Below, one piece after another: positions 55,692-63,378 of a stretch of DNA of 64,000 nt. This DNA comes from an uncultured Bermanella sp. (GTDB lineage Bacteria; Pseudomonadota; Gammaproteobacteria; Pseudomonadales; Oceanobacteraceae). The position numbers and the translations under genes were made by a program. How positions within the stretch are numbered: the first letter of the stretch is position 1; each line of letters opens with the position of its first letter. A model generated the notes under the pieces. That model was not told where the DNA came from and did not search any database. It saw only the letters and a program-made list of their open reading frames with translations. The stretch is from NCBI GenBank assembly GCA_913058575.1, contig CAJXRF010000006.1, positions 1-64,000 of the forward strand. The letters run 5' to 3'.

Positions 55692-56096
55692 ATGCAAGGT
55701 CACGGCTCTTATGAGCTAAGCGTTATTAACCAGATAGTGATCGCGAAGATCATGGGGTCTTGGAATAAGGAAAAAGCAGAACAGTATTTTACTGAATTAA
55801 AAAGTATAGCCCACACGGTTATTCTAAAACCTTGGGCCATGGTGGTTTACATGGATAAATGGGAGCTGGGCACGCCTGGTAGCGATGAGGTTACCTTAGA
55901 GCTTATTAAATGGCTTGCTGGTAATAACTTAAATAAAGTTGCCGAAATTTACAGCCCCAGTGCATTAAAGAAAATGCATGTGCAACAGATGATCAATAAG
56001 ACTCAGTTCACCATTGATCGTATGTGCTTTCATGATGATGAAAACGCCTTTGTTTGGCTGGCTTCTCATGGGTTCACCATAGAACCCACAAGTTAA
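55692..56096 (+). CDS. STAS/SpoIIAA-like small protein
   Basis: A 134-aa cytosolic protein with the alternating pattern of STAS/SpoIIAA-like folds: YELSVINQIVIAKIMGSWNK, HTVILKPWAMVVYMDKWEL, and a C-terminal helix AFVWLASHGF. It lacks a clear phosphorylatable Ser at the usual place. The 285-bp gap before it holds two small AT-rich inverted repeats (55556-55572 and 55573-55588) but no defined promoter. Function unknown. Confidence 0.6.
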   Translation: MQGHGSYELSVINQIVIAKIMGSWNKEKAEQYFTELKSIAHTVILKPWAMVVYMDKWELGTPGSDEVTLELIKWLAGNNLNKVAEIYSPSALKKMHVQQMINKTQFTIDRMCFHDDENAFVWLASHGFTIEPTS

Positions 56097-56117
56097 GTGA
56101 CCACATGAAGTGAAATT

Positions 56118-57518
56118 CTATTCTTTGTACAATTCAAACTCAAAGCTCACACACAAGCCGCCCAAATCAGAATCCAATAAGCGCCATTTAGCATTATGAA
56201 CATCAGCAATTTTATCAACGATCGATAATCCCAAACCTGAGCCTTGTTGGCCCGAGCCGGTCACGCGATAAAAACGCTCTGTTACGCGCTCTCTTAACTC
56301 CAAAGGAATGCCCGGTCCTGAATCACTTATTTTAATCACAACTTTCTCATGCTTGATTAAACATTCAATTTTTACTTGGCCATTTATGGGGGAATAACGA
56401 ATGGCATTATCGATAATATTGCGCAATAGGCTTTGCAGCAGTGCGCCATTACCTTCTATTAGGCAAGCTTCATTTAAAATCTTAAGGCTAAAGTTTTGCT
56501 GCTTTTGCTGGGCTTTCTCTTGGAGCATTTTAAACGTGGTTTCGCATAACTGCCCAGCATTCAACTTAGAAAACTTTTCTTTATTTAACTCTCCCTCGCT
56601 GCGACTCAGGGATAACAATTGCGCCACCAAATGAGAAAGCCGAGATATGCCCTGCTTCATGCTGATCAAGCTCTCTTGTTGATCTAAATTATCGCTTTCA
56701 TCAATGGCATTTTCGGTATGAATTAATAATGAAGCTAAGGGAGTGCGTAATTCATGAGCTGCGTCTCCTATAAAACGTCTCTCACGTTGGTGAGCTTCAT
56801 TTAAACGGCTAAATAAATGGTTAATTTCAATTAATAAATCGTTTACTTCAAGCGGCGCCTGCTGATCTTCTACGGTTTCTAAATTTCGGTAATGTCGTTG
56901 TCGCACGGTTTTACCAATGCGATACAAAGGCGCCAATCCCTTCTTAGTTATAAACCACACCAGTAGCGTTAAAATAGGAATGAAAATAAAAATGGGCAAT
57001 ATGTGGTTATTAGAAATATCATTGGTGAGCTCGCCACGAATATCGGTGCGCTCGGCTAATATCAACCACCATTTATCATGTACTGAATACAAGGAGAATG
57101 CTCGCCATTGTTTACCATCAATATCTATGAAGGCAAAGCCGGGTTGCAATTTAGACAAGGGACTACTGGGTGCAAATGGAGATTTGATCACCAACTCCTC
57201 ACCGTCCCAAACTTGAAAGGCCAGCTTGCGTTCGTAGTCGTGGGCGTAATCATCTTCAAGGCTGTCTTTTAAATGCAATGAATCCAGTATTTCTTGTTTA
57301 TGTTCGATGCTTTCTCGATTAATGATACCGTGCAAAATACGAGTAGACTGGGCAAGGTTTGCATCAAAAATCTCTTCTACTTCATGGGCGGCATCAAAGT
57401 ACACCAAGATGCCAGGCAGTACCGTCATCACCAACGCCCAACTGATTAAGTTAAAGGTCAGGTAGCGGCGTATAGAATATTGTTTTTTATTAGGTGTGAC
57501 GGTGCTTGCTTCAGTCAT
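56118..57518 (-). CDS. QseC/PmrB-like sensor histidine kinase 2
   Basis: A 466-aa sensor, paralogous to the kinase at 37548. The periplasmic part begins HEVEEIFDANLAQSTRIL, nearly matching that kinase. H box HELRTPLASLLIH, N box NIIDNAIRYSP, and G boxes DSGPGIP and GSGLGLSIV are intact. Two membrane helices lie at about 18-40 and 165-185. It overlaps its response regulator by 4 bases and lies just downstream of the SDR/TauD/AMP-ligase/hemolysin cluster. Confidence 0.92.
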   Translation of the reverse strand: MTEASTVTPNKKQYSIRRYLTFNLISWALVMTVLPGILVYFDAAHEVEEIFDANLAQSTRILHGIINRESIEHKQEILDSLHLKDSLEDDYAHDYERKLAFQVWDGEELVIKSPFAPSSPLSKLQPGFAFIDIDGKQWRAFSLYSVHDKWWLILAERTDIRGELTNDISNNHILPIFIFIPILTLLVWFITKKGLAPLYRIGKTVRQRHYRNLETVEDQQAPLEVNDLLIEINHLFSRLNEAHQRERRFIGDAAHELRTPLASLLIHTENAIDESDNLDQQESLISMKQGISRLSHLVAQLLSLSRSEGELNKEKFSKLNAGQLCETTFKMLQEKAQQKQQNFSLKILNEACLIEGNGALLQSLLRNIIDNAIRYSPINGQVKIECLIKHEKVVIKISDSGPGIPLELRERVTERFYRVTGSGQQGSGLGLSIVDKIADVHNAKWRLLDSDLGGLCVSFEFELYKE

Positions 57519-58177
57519 GTTGGTTTTTCTGCTTTGTAACCCATGCCACGCACGGTTTTAATAAATTCAGGATAAAGCTTTTTACGAAGATGATGAATGT
57601 GCACCTCAATGCTATTGCTTTCTACATCGCCATCCCAGCCGTACACTACGTCTTCTAATTTCACTCTAGAGAGTATTTGCCCGGGATGATTAATAAACTC
57701 CATTAACAAGGTAAATTCTCGGCGCCCTAGCTCTACTTCTTCGCCATCTAATTTAACTTCCATACTGGCTGGGTTCACGTGAATTCGTCCATATTCTATT
57801 GTCGGTTCACTATGACCGTGTTGGCGGCGACTTAAGGCGCGCATACGGGCCTTAAGTTCTGCCATTTCAAAAGGTTTCACAAGGTAGTCATCGGCGCCAC
57901 TGTCTAGGCCTTCTATCTTGTCATCCAGTGTGTCTCGAGCGGTTAAAATTAACACGGGGGTTGAATTGTGTTGCTTTCGAATGGCGCTTAATAACTCTAA
58001 GCCTCCCATGCCGGGCAAACCTAGATCAAGCAAGAGCAAATCAAACGAATCGCTTTTAAGAGCGGCTAAACCTTGCTTGCCATCCATTAACCAATCTACT
58101 TGATATCCTTCGCGGGTTAAGGATTTTTTAATGCCGTTACCCAGTAAATCATCGTCTTCAACCAGTAATATTCTCAT
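57515..58177 (-). CDS. OmpR-family response regulator 2 (QseB/PmrA-like)
   Basis: About 220 aa from the ATG at 58177 (the frame begins at 58186). Receiver features are LVEDDDL, LLLLDLGLPGMGG and LVKPFE; the winged helix includes EFTLLMEFINHPGQILSR, VEVHIHHLRKKLYP-like and TVRGMGYK. It is paralogous to the regulator at 39002. It lies 117 bp after the hypothetical gene and could bind the CTTAA-N6-CTTAA boxes of the neighbouring cluster; this is inferred from position and family. Confidence 0.93.
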   Translation of the reverse strand: MRILLVEDDDLLGNGIKKSLTREGYQVDWLMDGKQGLAALKSDSFDLLLLDLGLPGMGGLELLSAIRKQHNSTPVLILTARDTLDDKIEGLDSGADDYLVKPFEMAELKARMRALSRRQHGHSEPTIEYGRIHVNPASMEVKLDGEEVELGRREFTLLMEFINHPGQILSRVKLEDVVYGWDGDVESNSIEVHIHHLRKKLYPEFIKTVRGMGYKAEKPT

Positions 58178-58294
58178 GAGCGCCATCGTTTATAATTAGA
58201 GTTATTAAGAGTGCTTTTTCAATGAAAAGTGCCCCATGGATGGCGTATTATATGGTGATTTTACGCCCATCCTTTAATAACCCTATTGTGCCAG

Positions 58295-58885
58295 TTAATT
58301 GATGGCGTGCGTAACCTCTTGAGTCGATTTATCTGTATTGAACCCCTTATTAATGGCTAACATTTTACCTTGGCTTTCTGGTAGAAAGGCACCGTAGTAC
58401 TGATTAATATCCACACCACTTGGATTATACGCCAGGGCTTTTTGTAAAGCGTTACGAGCACTCATACCGTTAACCAAGTAACTGGTATCTAAGATATCCA
58501 GTTGTTTATCTTGCGCGCTTTCCAACATGCGTTTAGCAAATATTGCCACATGTTCGCCGCGCCCTTTTATACTGGCACCAGAAAATGAGCCAAGCATCAC
58601 ACCACTCCAAGCTTTCAACTGCACATCCTTGGGGTGCTTTATACTTAACTTAAACATCTTCCTAGCCACCGCTTGCAATTCATAAAAACGTTTTTCTTGA
58701 CCCTCGTTAGATTCCAATGCCAATAACCACTGGCTTTGAATCGCCAATAACGAATGTTGTTTGCTTAATGCTGTATTGACTGCGCTCCCATTAAGGGGGC
58801 TTGCCGACACTTGCGATAAACTAAAAATATAAATAGTGCACATAAAAGTAAAAGCAAGGGTCTTCATCAGCAGTGTACTTTTCAT
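58295..58885 (-). CDS. Exported hypothetical protein of the 58-63 kb cluster
   Basis: About 196 aa from the ATG at 58885, preceded by GGTGA; a GTG at 58894 is an alternative. A signal peptide ends SQVSA. The mature part is helical with repeat-like spacing (LLAIQSQWLLALESN, ARNALQKALAYNPSG), perhaps TPR-like. It follows the SDR gene by 60 bp on the same strand. I do not recognise the family. Confidence 0.65.
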   Translation of the reverse strand: MKSTLLMKTLAFTFMCTIYIFSLSQVSASPLNGSAVNTALSKQHSLLAIQSQWLLALESNEGQEKRFYELQAVARKMFKLSIKHPKDVQLKAWSGVMLGSFSGASIKGRGEHVAIFAKRMLESAQDKQLDILDTSYLVNGMSARNALQKALAYNPSGVDINQYYGAFLPESQGKMLAINKGFNTDKSTQEVTHAIN

Positions 58886-58945
58886 TTCATTCACCTAATC
58901 AATGATGGTTGTGGTTTGTTTGCAAACTAAATTTTAACGCGGGTT

Positions 58946-59761
58946 TCATTGGCCTTGCTGAGCATAACGGCGAATCACTGGCAGTTGCTTGGTAATCGAC
59001 CTGCCCACCAAGTTAGGCATGATTTGATTTAACTTACTAAAAAATTTTTCCGGCCAACCAATAAACAACTCATGATGCGGACCATTTAGTAAATTCATTA
59101 ATTGCTGGGCTACCACATGTGTAGAGTCCATGGCTACGTTTAGCTCTTTATTCATGGCTAACACATTGGCGCTATTTAGGCGAGTGTTTGTGGCTCTTGG
59201 AGAAAGATATTTTACGGTAATTGGGCCGTCAGATAATTCTCGTCTTAACGCTTCAGAAAAACCTCTTAACGCATATTTACTGGCACAATAAGCGCTGTAC
59301 CCTGGATATCCAATGCTGCCAAAGGTTGAGCCAACATTGACAATTTGTGCTTGTTTTTGTTGGCTTAAATGAGGCATCAACCCACGGCTTAACAACATAG
59401 GGCTAAGAGTATTAAGGTTTATTATTTTTTCAATGCGTTGCTCGGTTAAATTTTCAAACAAGGAAAATTCATTATCACCGGCGTTATTAATTAACGTATT
59501 TACCGGCCATTCAAACCCTTCAACATGTTCAATCAAGGCTTGACGATCTTCACCTTTTAATAAATCACAGGCAAAGAAATGTACTTGATTGGATTTCACC
59601 ACCATTTGAGTGCGCAGTTCATTTTGCAATTCTTTAAGCGCAGTGGTGTTTCGAGCCACCATAATAATGCGTGCTCCAGATTGCACTAGGTATTGTGAAA
59701 AACTCCGACCTATGCCACCGGTTGCACCTGTAATTAAAGCGGTAATGTGTTGAGTCTTCAT
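58946..59761 (-). CDS. Short-chain dehydrogenase/reductase
   Basis: A 271-aa SDR from the ATG at 59761, chosen for the GGAAG ribosome-binding site; the frame extends further upstream. It has the NAD(P) motif ALITGATGGIGRSF, the NNAG motif (LINNAGDNEF), and the active site YSAYCASKYAL (YxxxK). It probably reduces a carbonyl or oxidises a hydroxyl in the cluster's product. A PmrA-like box lies 53 bp upstream. Confidence 0.88.
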   Translation of the reverse strand: MKTQHITALITGATGGIGRSFSQYLVQSGARIIMVARNTTALKELQNELRTQMVVKSNQVHFFACDLLKGEDRQALIEHVEGFEWPVNTLINNAGDNEFSLFENLTEQRIEKIINLNTLSPMLLSRGLMPHLSQQKQAQIVNVGSTFGSIGYPGYSAYCASKYALRGFSEALRRELSDGPITVKYLSPRATNTRLNSANVLAMNKELNVAMDSTHVVAQQLMNLLNGPHHELFIGWPEKFFSKLNQIMPNLVGRSITKQLPVIRRYAQQGQ

Positions 59762-59813
59762 ATAATGCTTCCAAGTAAAGTGTCTTGTGAGGGCTCTAGT
59801 ATCCATCTTGAGT

Positions 59814-59830
59814 CTTAAATGAATCTTAAA
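59814..59830. promoter_or_regulatory. PmrA/QseB-type box upstream of the SDR gene
   Basis: CTTAAA-TGAAT-CTTAAA on the plus strand, a CTTAA direct repeat with 11-bp period in the gap between the TauD-type gene and the SDR gene. In gene direction it is TTTAAG-ATTCA-TTTAAG, and a GATACT -10-like hexamer lies 10 bp beyond. The spacer TGAAT is identical to that of the box at 63208. Confidence 0.55.
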
Positions 59831-59849
59831 AGCCAATATGAAATACTGA

Positions 59850-60776
59850 TCAGTGACTGCCCATGGCAATGACTAACTGGCGCTCACTGGGATCACCTTC
59901 TATGGCGCGACGTCCGTGCATCACGCGCGTGTTATCAATAAGCACCATGTCACCGTCTTGCCAAGCTAGCTCTAGGGTGCATTGTTCAGCAAGGACAGCT
60001 ATTTCTGATTTGGTGTGCTCATCTAATTGCTGGCCATCTTCAAATTCGTAGTTAGGCGCTTGATAATTAAAAGAAGGGCCTAATATGGCGTTGGCAAAGG
60101 CACGCTGGCCACTTTGGGAGTTCACTAAAATGGGCGAAAAACATAATCGATAATAAAGCTCTCCTTGATCATTAACCGTTCCAGTTTGTCCTGGCAACAT
60201 CCCCATCAATTCTTGTAAGCGCTGTTGGGTGACTTGTTCTGGGTCATCAATAAGAGGGTGTTCGTTAGCCACATATCGCTTCCATAAGGCTTCAGGCAAT
60301 GTGCGCGACACCACCATATTATTTTCAAACAAAGATAATAAATGGCTAGGCATAGCATTAAATATTTGTTGCCCGTCACACAAGGTGGTTTGTGATCCCA
60401 CTAAAGCACTTTTACGACTGTAAAAAGCCACCAAATCCGGCGGAAAAGGGGTGTTGCCATTTTCAATGTGCAAACCAATGGCTTGGGTACCCGCGTCTAC
60501 TTTTTGAGCGGTATCATTGGTAAATTCCCGTGCTGGGTCAAAGGTCAGCTTGCTGCAGAAGTGGCTCACTAAGGCACTAAACGCGGCAAGGTCATGGTAG
60601 AAGCCCCTTAACAATACCCAGCCATTTTTCTGTAATTGATGCTTGGCTTTGGTAATGGTGTCTTGGTCAACCCATTGGTTTTCTTGCCGAGCAATAAGAG
60701 TATTTTGTAAAAGCTTTTCTAATTGGCAAGAGGATGAATCAAGGGCAGTTTGTTCTTTAAAGTAAGTGCTTTGCAT
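59850..60776 (-). CDS. TauD/TfdA-type non-haem iron dioxygenase
   Basis: A 308-aa Fe(II)/2-oxoglutarate-dependent oxygenase from the ATG at 60776. The facial triad is visible: His and Glu in GLHIENG and the distal His in RVMHGRRAI; the following Arg in ERQLV would bind 2-oxoglutarate. SyrP-like sequence features (FYSRKSALVGSQTTLCDG) suggest hydroxylation of an activated amino acid or acyl group, but the substrate is unknown. A PmrA-like box lies about 70 bp upstream. Confidence 0.87.
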   Translation of the reverse strand: MQSTYFKEQTALDSSSCQLEKLLQNTLIARQENQWVDQDTITKAKHQLQKNGWVLLRGFYHDLAAFSALVSHFCSKLTFDPAREFTNDTAQKVDAGTQAIGLHIENGNTPFPPDLVAFYSRKSALVGSQTTLCDGQQIFNAMPSHLLSLFENNMVVSRTLPEALWKRYVANEHPLIDDPEQVTQQRLQELMGMLPGQTGTVNDQGELYYRLCFSPILVNSQSGQRAFANAILGPSFNYQAPNYEFEDGQQLDEHTKSEIAVLAEQCTLELAWQDGDMVLIDNTRVMHGRRAIEGDPSERQLVIAMGSH

Positions 60777-60847
60777 AGTGTGCCGCCTAGTGTGCGTGAA
60801 TAAGTTAATGTGAAGCGCTGTCTTGATGGGTATCTTGCCCATGCTTT

Positions 60848-60864
60848 CTTAAGGGCAGCTTAAA
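60848..60864. promoter_or_regulatory. PmrA/QseB-type box upstream of the TauD-type gene
   Basis: CTTAAG-GGCAG-CTTAAA on the plus strand, a CTTAA direct repeat with 11-bp period, in the 147-bp gap between the AMP-ligase and TauD-type genes. In gene direction it is TTTAAG-CTGCC-CTTAAG. No strong -10 can be picked. Confidence 0.5.
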
Positions 60865-60923
60865 ATATTGCCCTAGAGGATTTTCTGGCTTTGCGCTTCT
60901 AAGGTACCCTGTATTAATAAGTG

Positions 60924-62405
60924 TTAAACACCAGCATATAGGGCGTTTAGTTGGGACTGGTAAGCTTGAAAAATATTCTCACGACGCAGGCGACCGTTGT
61001 CGGTCAGTTGCATATTTTGAGCATTAAAAGGTTGCTGGCCCTTAAGCCAAGATTTAATTTTCGCATAATCCGGTAGGCGTTCATTGCAACGTGCAATCAC
61101 CTTATCTATATCTTCAAAGGTGCTGTTAATTCCCGGAGTCACCACTGCACTTAACCAGGGTTTGGCATCACCAAAAATGGCCACTTGGGCAATTTGTGGG
61201 GCAAGTTGTAATTCCGACTCCACCCATTCAGGTGAGATGTTGCGACCAAAACTGCTAACAATAAGATTTTTCTTACGCCCCGAGATATACAAATACCCCT
61301 CAGCATCTATGTGACCCAGATCTCCTGTGTATACTTCCTCATTATCAAGAGCCTTATTCAAGTCATCTAACCCTAGGTAACCCAGCATGGCTTGACCGGT
61401 GACGATGATCTCTCCTTCATCACTGATGCGCACTTTGGTATGGGGTAACACCTTACCGACGCTGCCTGCTTTATGGTGGGCAGGGTTATTTAAACTCACC
61501 ACTGAGGCACATTCAGATAACCCGTAACCTTCATACACAGGTAAGCCCAATTCTTGCGCTTTATCTAGTGCCGCTTTGGCACTTTTTCCGCCTCCCACTG
61601 CAGCAAATTTTAAGCTATTAAAGCAGCGTGGAAATTGCTCTTTTAATTCAATGAGACTGGTTAATAATTGCGGCAGTAAAATTACACTGCCTGGCTGAGT
61701 CAGCTCCACGCAGCGCATAAATTGCACACTGTCAAAGCTTGAGCTATTGGTAAAACCCAGTTTTGATAATGGCTCCACTTGAATACTGCTGTTCATTAAT
61801 AAAGGCACATACACACCAGCAATATTTTCTAATAAAGTGGCCAGTGGCATGACGCATAAGTGATGACGAATACCCAATCCGTCTATGCCTGTTGCCAAGG
61901 CCTTTGTGACTTCGTCTAGATTTTTAGTTGATAAACAAACCCCCTTTGGATTACCGGTAGAGCCTGATGTATAGGTGATTTTTGCCACTTTTTCTAATTG
62001 GGCTAAATTGGGTTGCTGGGCATTGTTAAGCATTAACAACTGCATGCTGGGTAAATTAACTGGTTGAAAATAATCAAAATTATGAATCCACTCAGCTTGA
62101 GTGATGACCGCTTGAATACCGGCATCGTTTACTAAGTGTCTAATTTGCTGCTCACTAAAAAATAGCGGTATAGGAATTAACGTTAACCCTAATTTCATGG
62201 CAGCAAGATCAGCCACTATCCATTCAATGCTGTTATCCATATACAAACCGACACAAGACAGTTGGGTTTGCTTAAGCTGGGTGGCAAGGCCATTAATTTG
62301 AGCTAATAAATCAATATTGCTTACTAACCGTTCTCCTGACACTAACGCCAGACCATCAGGCATATTTTGAGCGCGTATTTCAAGTTGATTAAACAAGCTG
62401 TTCAT
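60924..62405 (-). CDS. AMP-dependent acyl-CoA synthetase/ligase
   Basis: A 493-aa ANL-superfamily adenylating enzyme. Motifs are the P-loop TYTSGSTGNPKGV, the adenylate motif GYGLSECASVV, and TGDLGHIDAEGYLYISGRKK, which includes the Asp of the hinge region. It activates a carboxylate as acyl-AMP, transferring it to CoA or a carrier. No carrier-protein gene is adjacent. It lies 32 bp after the hemolysin-family gene and is probably co-transcribed with it. Confidence 0.9.
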   Translation of the reverse strand: MNSLFNQLEIRAQNMPDGLALVSGERLVSNIDLLAQINGLATQLKQTQLSCVGLYMDNSIEWIVADLAAMKLGLTLIPIPLFFSEQQIRHLVNDAGIQAVITQAEWIHNFDYFQPVNLPSMQLLMLNNAQQPNLAQLEKVAKITYTSGSTGNPKGVCLSTKNLDEVTKALATGIDGLGIRHHLCVMPLATLLENIAGVYVPLLMNSSIQVEPLSKLGFTNSSSFDSVQFMRCVELTQPGSVILLPQLLTSLIELKEQFPRCFNSLKFAAVGGGKSAKAALDKAQELGLPVYEGYGLSECASVVSLNNPAHHKAGSVGKVLPHTKVRISDEGEIIVTGQAMLGYLGLDDLNKALDNEEVYTGDLGHIDAEGYLYISGRKKNLIVSSFGRNISPEWVESELQLAPQIAQVAIFGDAKPWLSAVVTPGINSTFEDIDKVIARCNERLPDYAKIKSWLKGQQPFNAQNMQLTDNGRLRRENIFQAYQSQLNALYAGV

Positions 62406-62437
62406 AAGTTAATTCCGTTTTAATTTTGTAATATCAA

Positions 62438-63160
62438 TTAATGAGTGAGGTTTTTTTGTTCAGTGGCTTTTTTTAACTGTTTAAAGTGTTGGTTGGTTTT
62501 AGCCACGTTAATCAGCATCACTTGGGGGTCATTTTGGTAATAATTTCCCCATGAATACTGCTCGTCACCCAAACGGTTCTGGTCTGCTTTATGAATAGGC
62601 AATGCCTTTATGCCTAACCGCTTAAACACCACTCGCAATGTGGTGGTGCCAGTACAGGTAATCCACTTAACATTCTGTTCTTGTAAATGCTGGGTAATAT
62701 GAGCAAATAATGCTTTGCAGCTTGCTGAGTTTTGAGACGCCAAATTACCAATTTCCACCACGTCACTTCGCTTAATCGCTTGCCCTAGGGTATTGTTAAG
62801 CAAGTTTTCAATGGGCTCATTTAGATAATGTTCTAAGTACAAATGACCTTGTGATGCGCACTTAATGCCTAAGGCACTTTGTGGCTGACCTTGCTCATTA
62901 AAAACCGCGAATAATTCGGGTAAAAAATGGCTAACCTGCGCCTGATGATGGATCTTAAAAATACCTTTAATGAAGCCTTCCACCACAGTACGTTGCGGGT
63001 GCTGGACGGCCAGCAACCGAACACCTGACTGAGCGGCAACACCTGAAACCAAAGCCAGCGGGGCTTTTATCTGAGGTAGCGGCTGGACAATGGATTTATC
63101 AGTGAGAGAGGACGCAGTGGATGAATGAATAAGTTGGCCTGCGTTTTGGTGGTTGCTCAT
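62438..63160 (-). CDS. Thermostable-hemolysin-family protein
   Basis: A 240-aa protein of the delta-VPH/thermostable hemolysin family, which has a GNAT/LuxI-like acyltransferase fold. Family stretches are VSHFLPELFAVFNE, LGIKCASQGHLYLEHYLNEP, VVEIGNLASQNS, and WGNYYQNDPQVMLIN. No signal peptide is visible. The hemolysin name comes from the founding member; an acyl-transfer or signal-synthase role here is an inference from fold and neighbours. It heads the cluster, with a PmrA-like box 48 bp upstream. Confidence 0.85.
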   Translation of the reverse strand: MSNHQNAGQLIHSSTASSLTDKSIVQPLPQIKAPLALVSGVAAQSGVRLLAVQHPQRTVVEGFIKGIFKIHHQAQVSHFLPELFAVFNEQGQPQSALGIKCASQGHLYLEHYLNEPIENLLNNTLGQAIKRSDVVEIGNLASQNSASCKALFAHITQHLQEQNVKWITCTGTTTLRVVFKRLGIKALPIHKADQNRLGDEQYSWGNYYQNDPQVMLINVAKTNQHFKQLKKATEQKNLTH

Positions 63161-63207
63161 GTTATTAAGGCTCGCAATGTGTGTGGTAAACAGATTGCAC
63201 CGCGAAA

Positions 63208-63224
63208 CTTAACTGAATCTTAAG
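63208..63224. promoter_or_regulatory. PmrA/QseB-type box upstream of the hemolysin-family gene
   Basis: CTTAAC-TGAAT-CTTAAG on the plus strand, a CTTAA direct repeat with 11-bp period, 48 bp before the hemolysin-family start and on the divergent side of the gene at 63379. In hemolysin gene direction it reads CTTAAG-ATTCA-GTTAAG. An 11-bp direct repeat CCATGAATTAC (63246 and 63259) lies nearby. Confidence 0.55.
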
Positions 63225-63378
63225 GCGCTTTTCAGCATTCACTAACCATGAATTACGCCCATGAATTACAAAGATCCGCCCGTTAAGCTTACCTTTTCGC
63301 CCTTCTGGAGCTGTGTTAAAGTTGGCCAGCAAAAGATAAAACGCCTAAATGCGCAACATACTGTTTGGAGAAGTAGGC

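Noticed and set aside
62407-62422. GTTAAT-TCCGT-TTTAAT just upstream of the AMP-ligase start, resembling the PmrA-like box
   Set aside because: It lies two bases before the start codon, is AT-rich and lacks the C of both CTTAA half-sites; chance is more likely.
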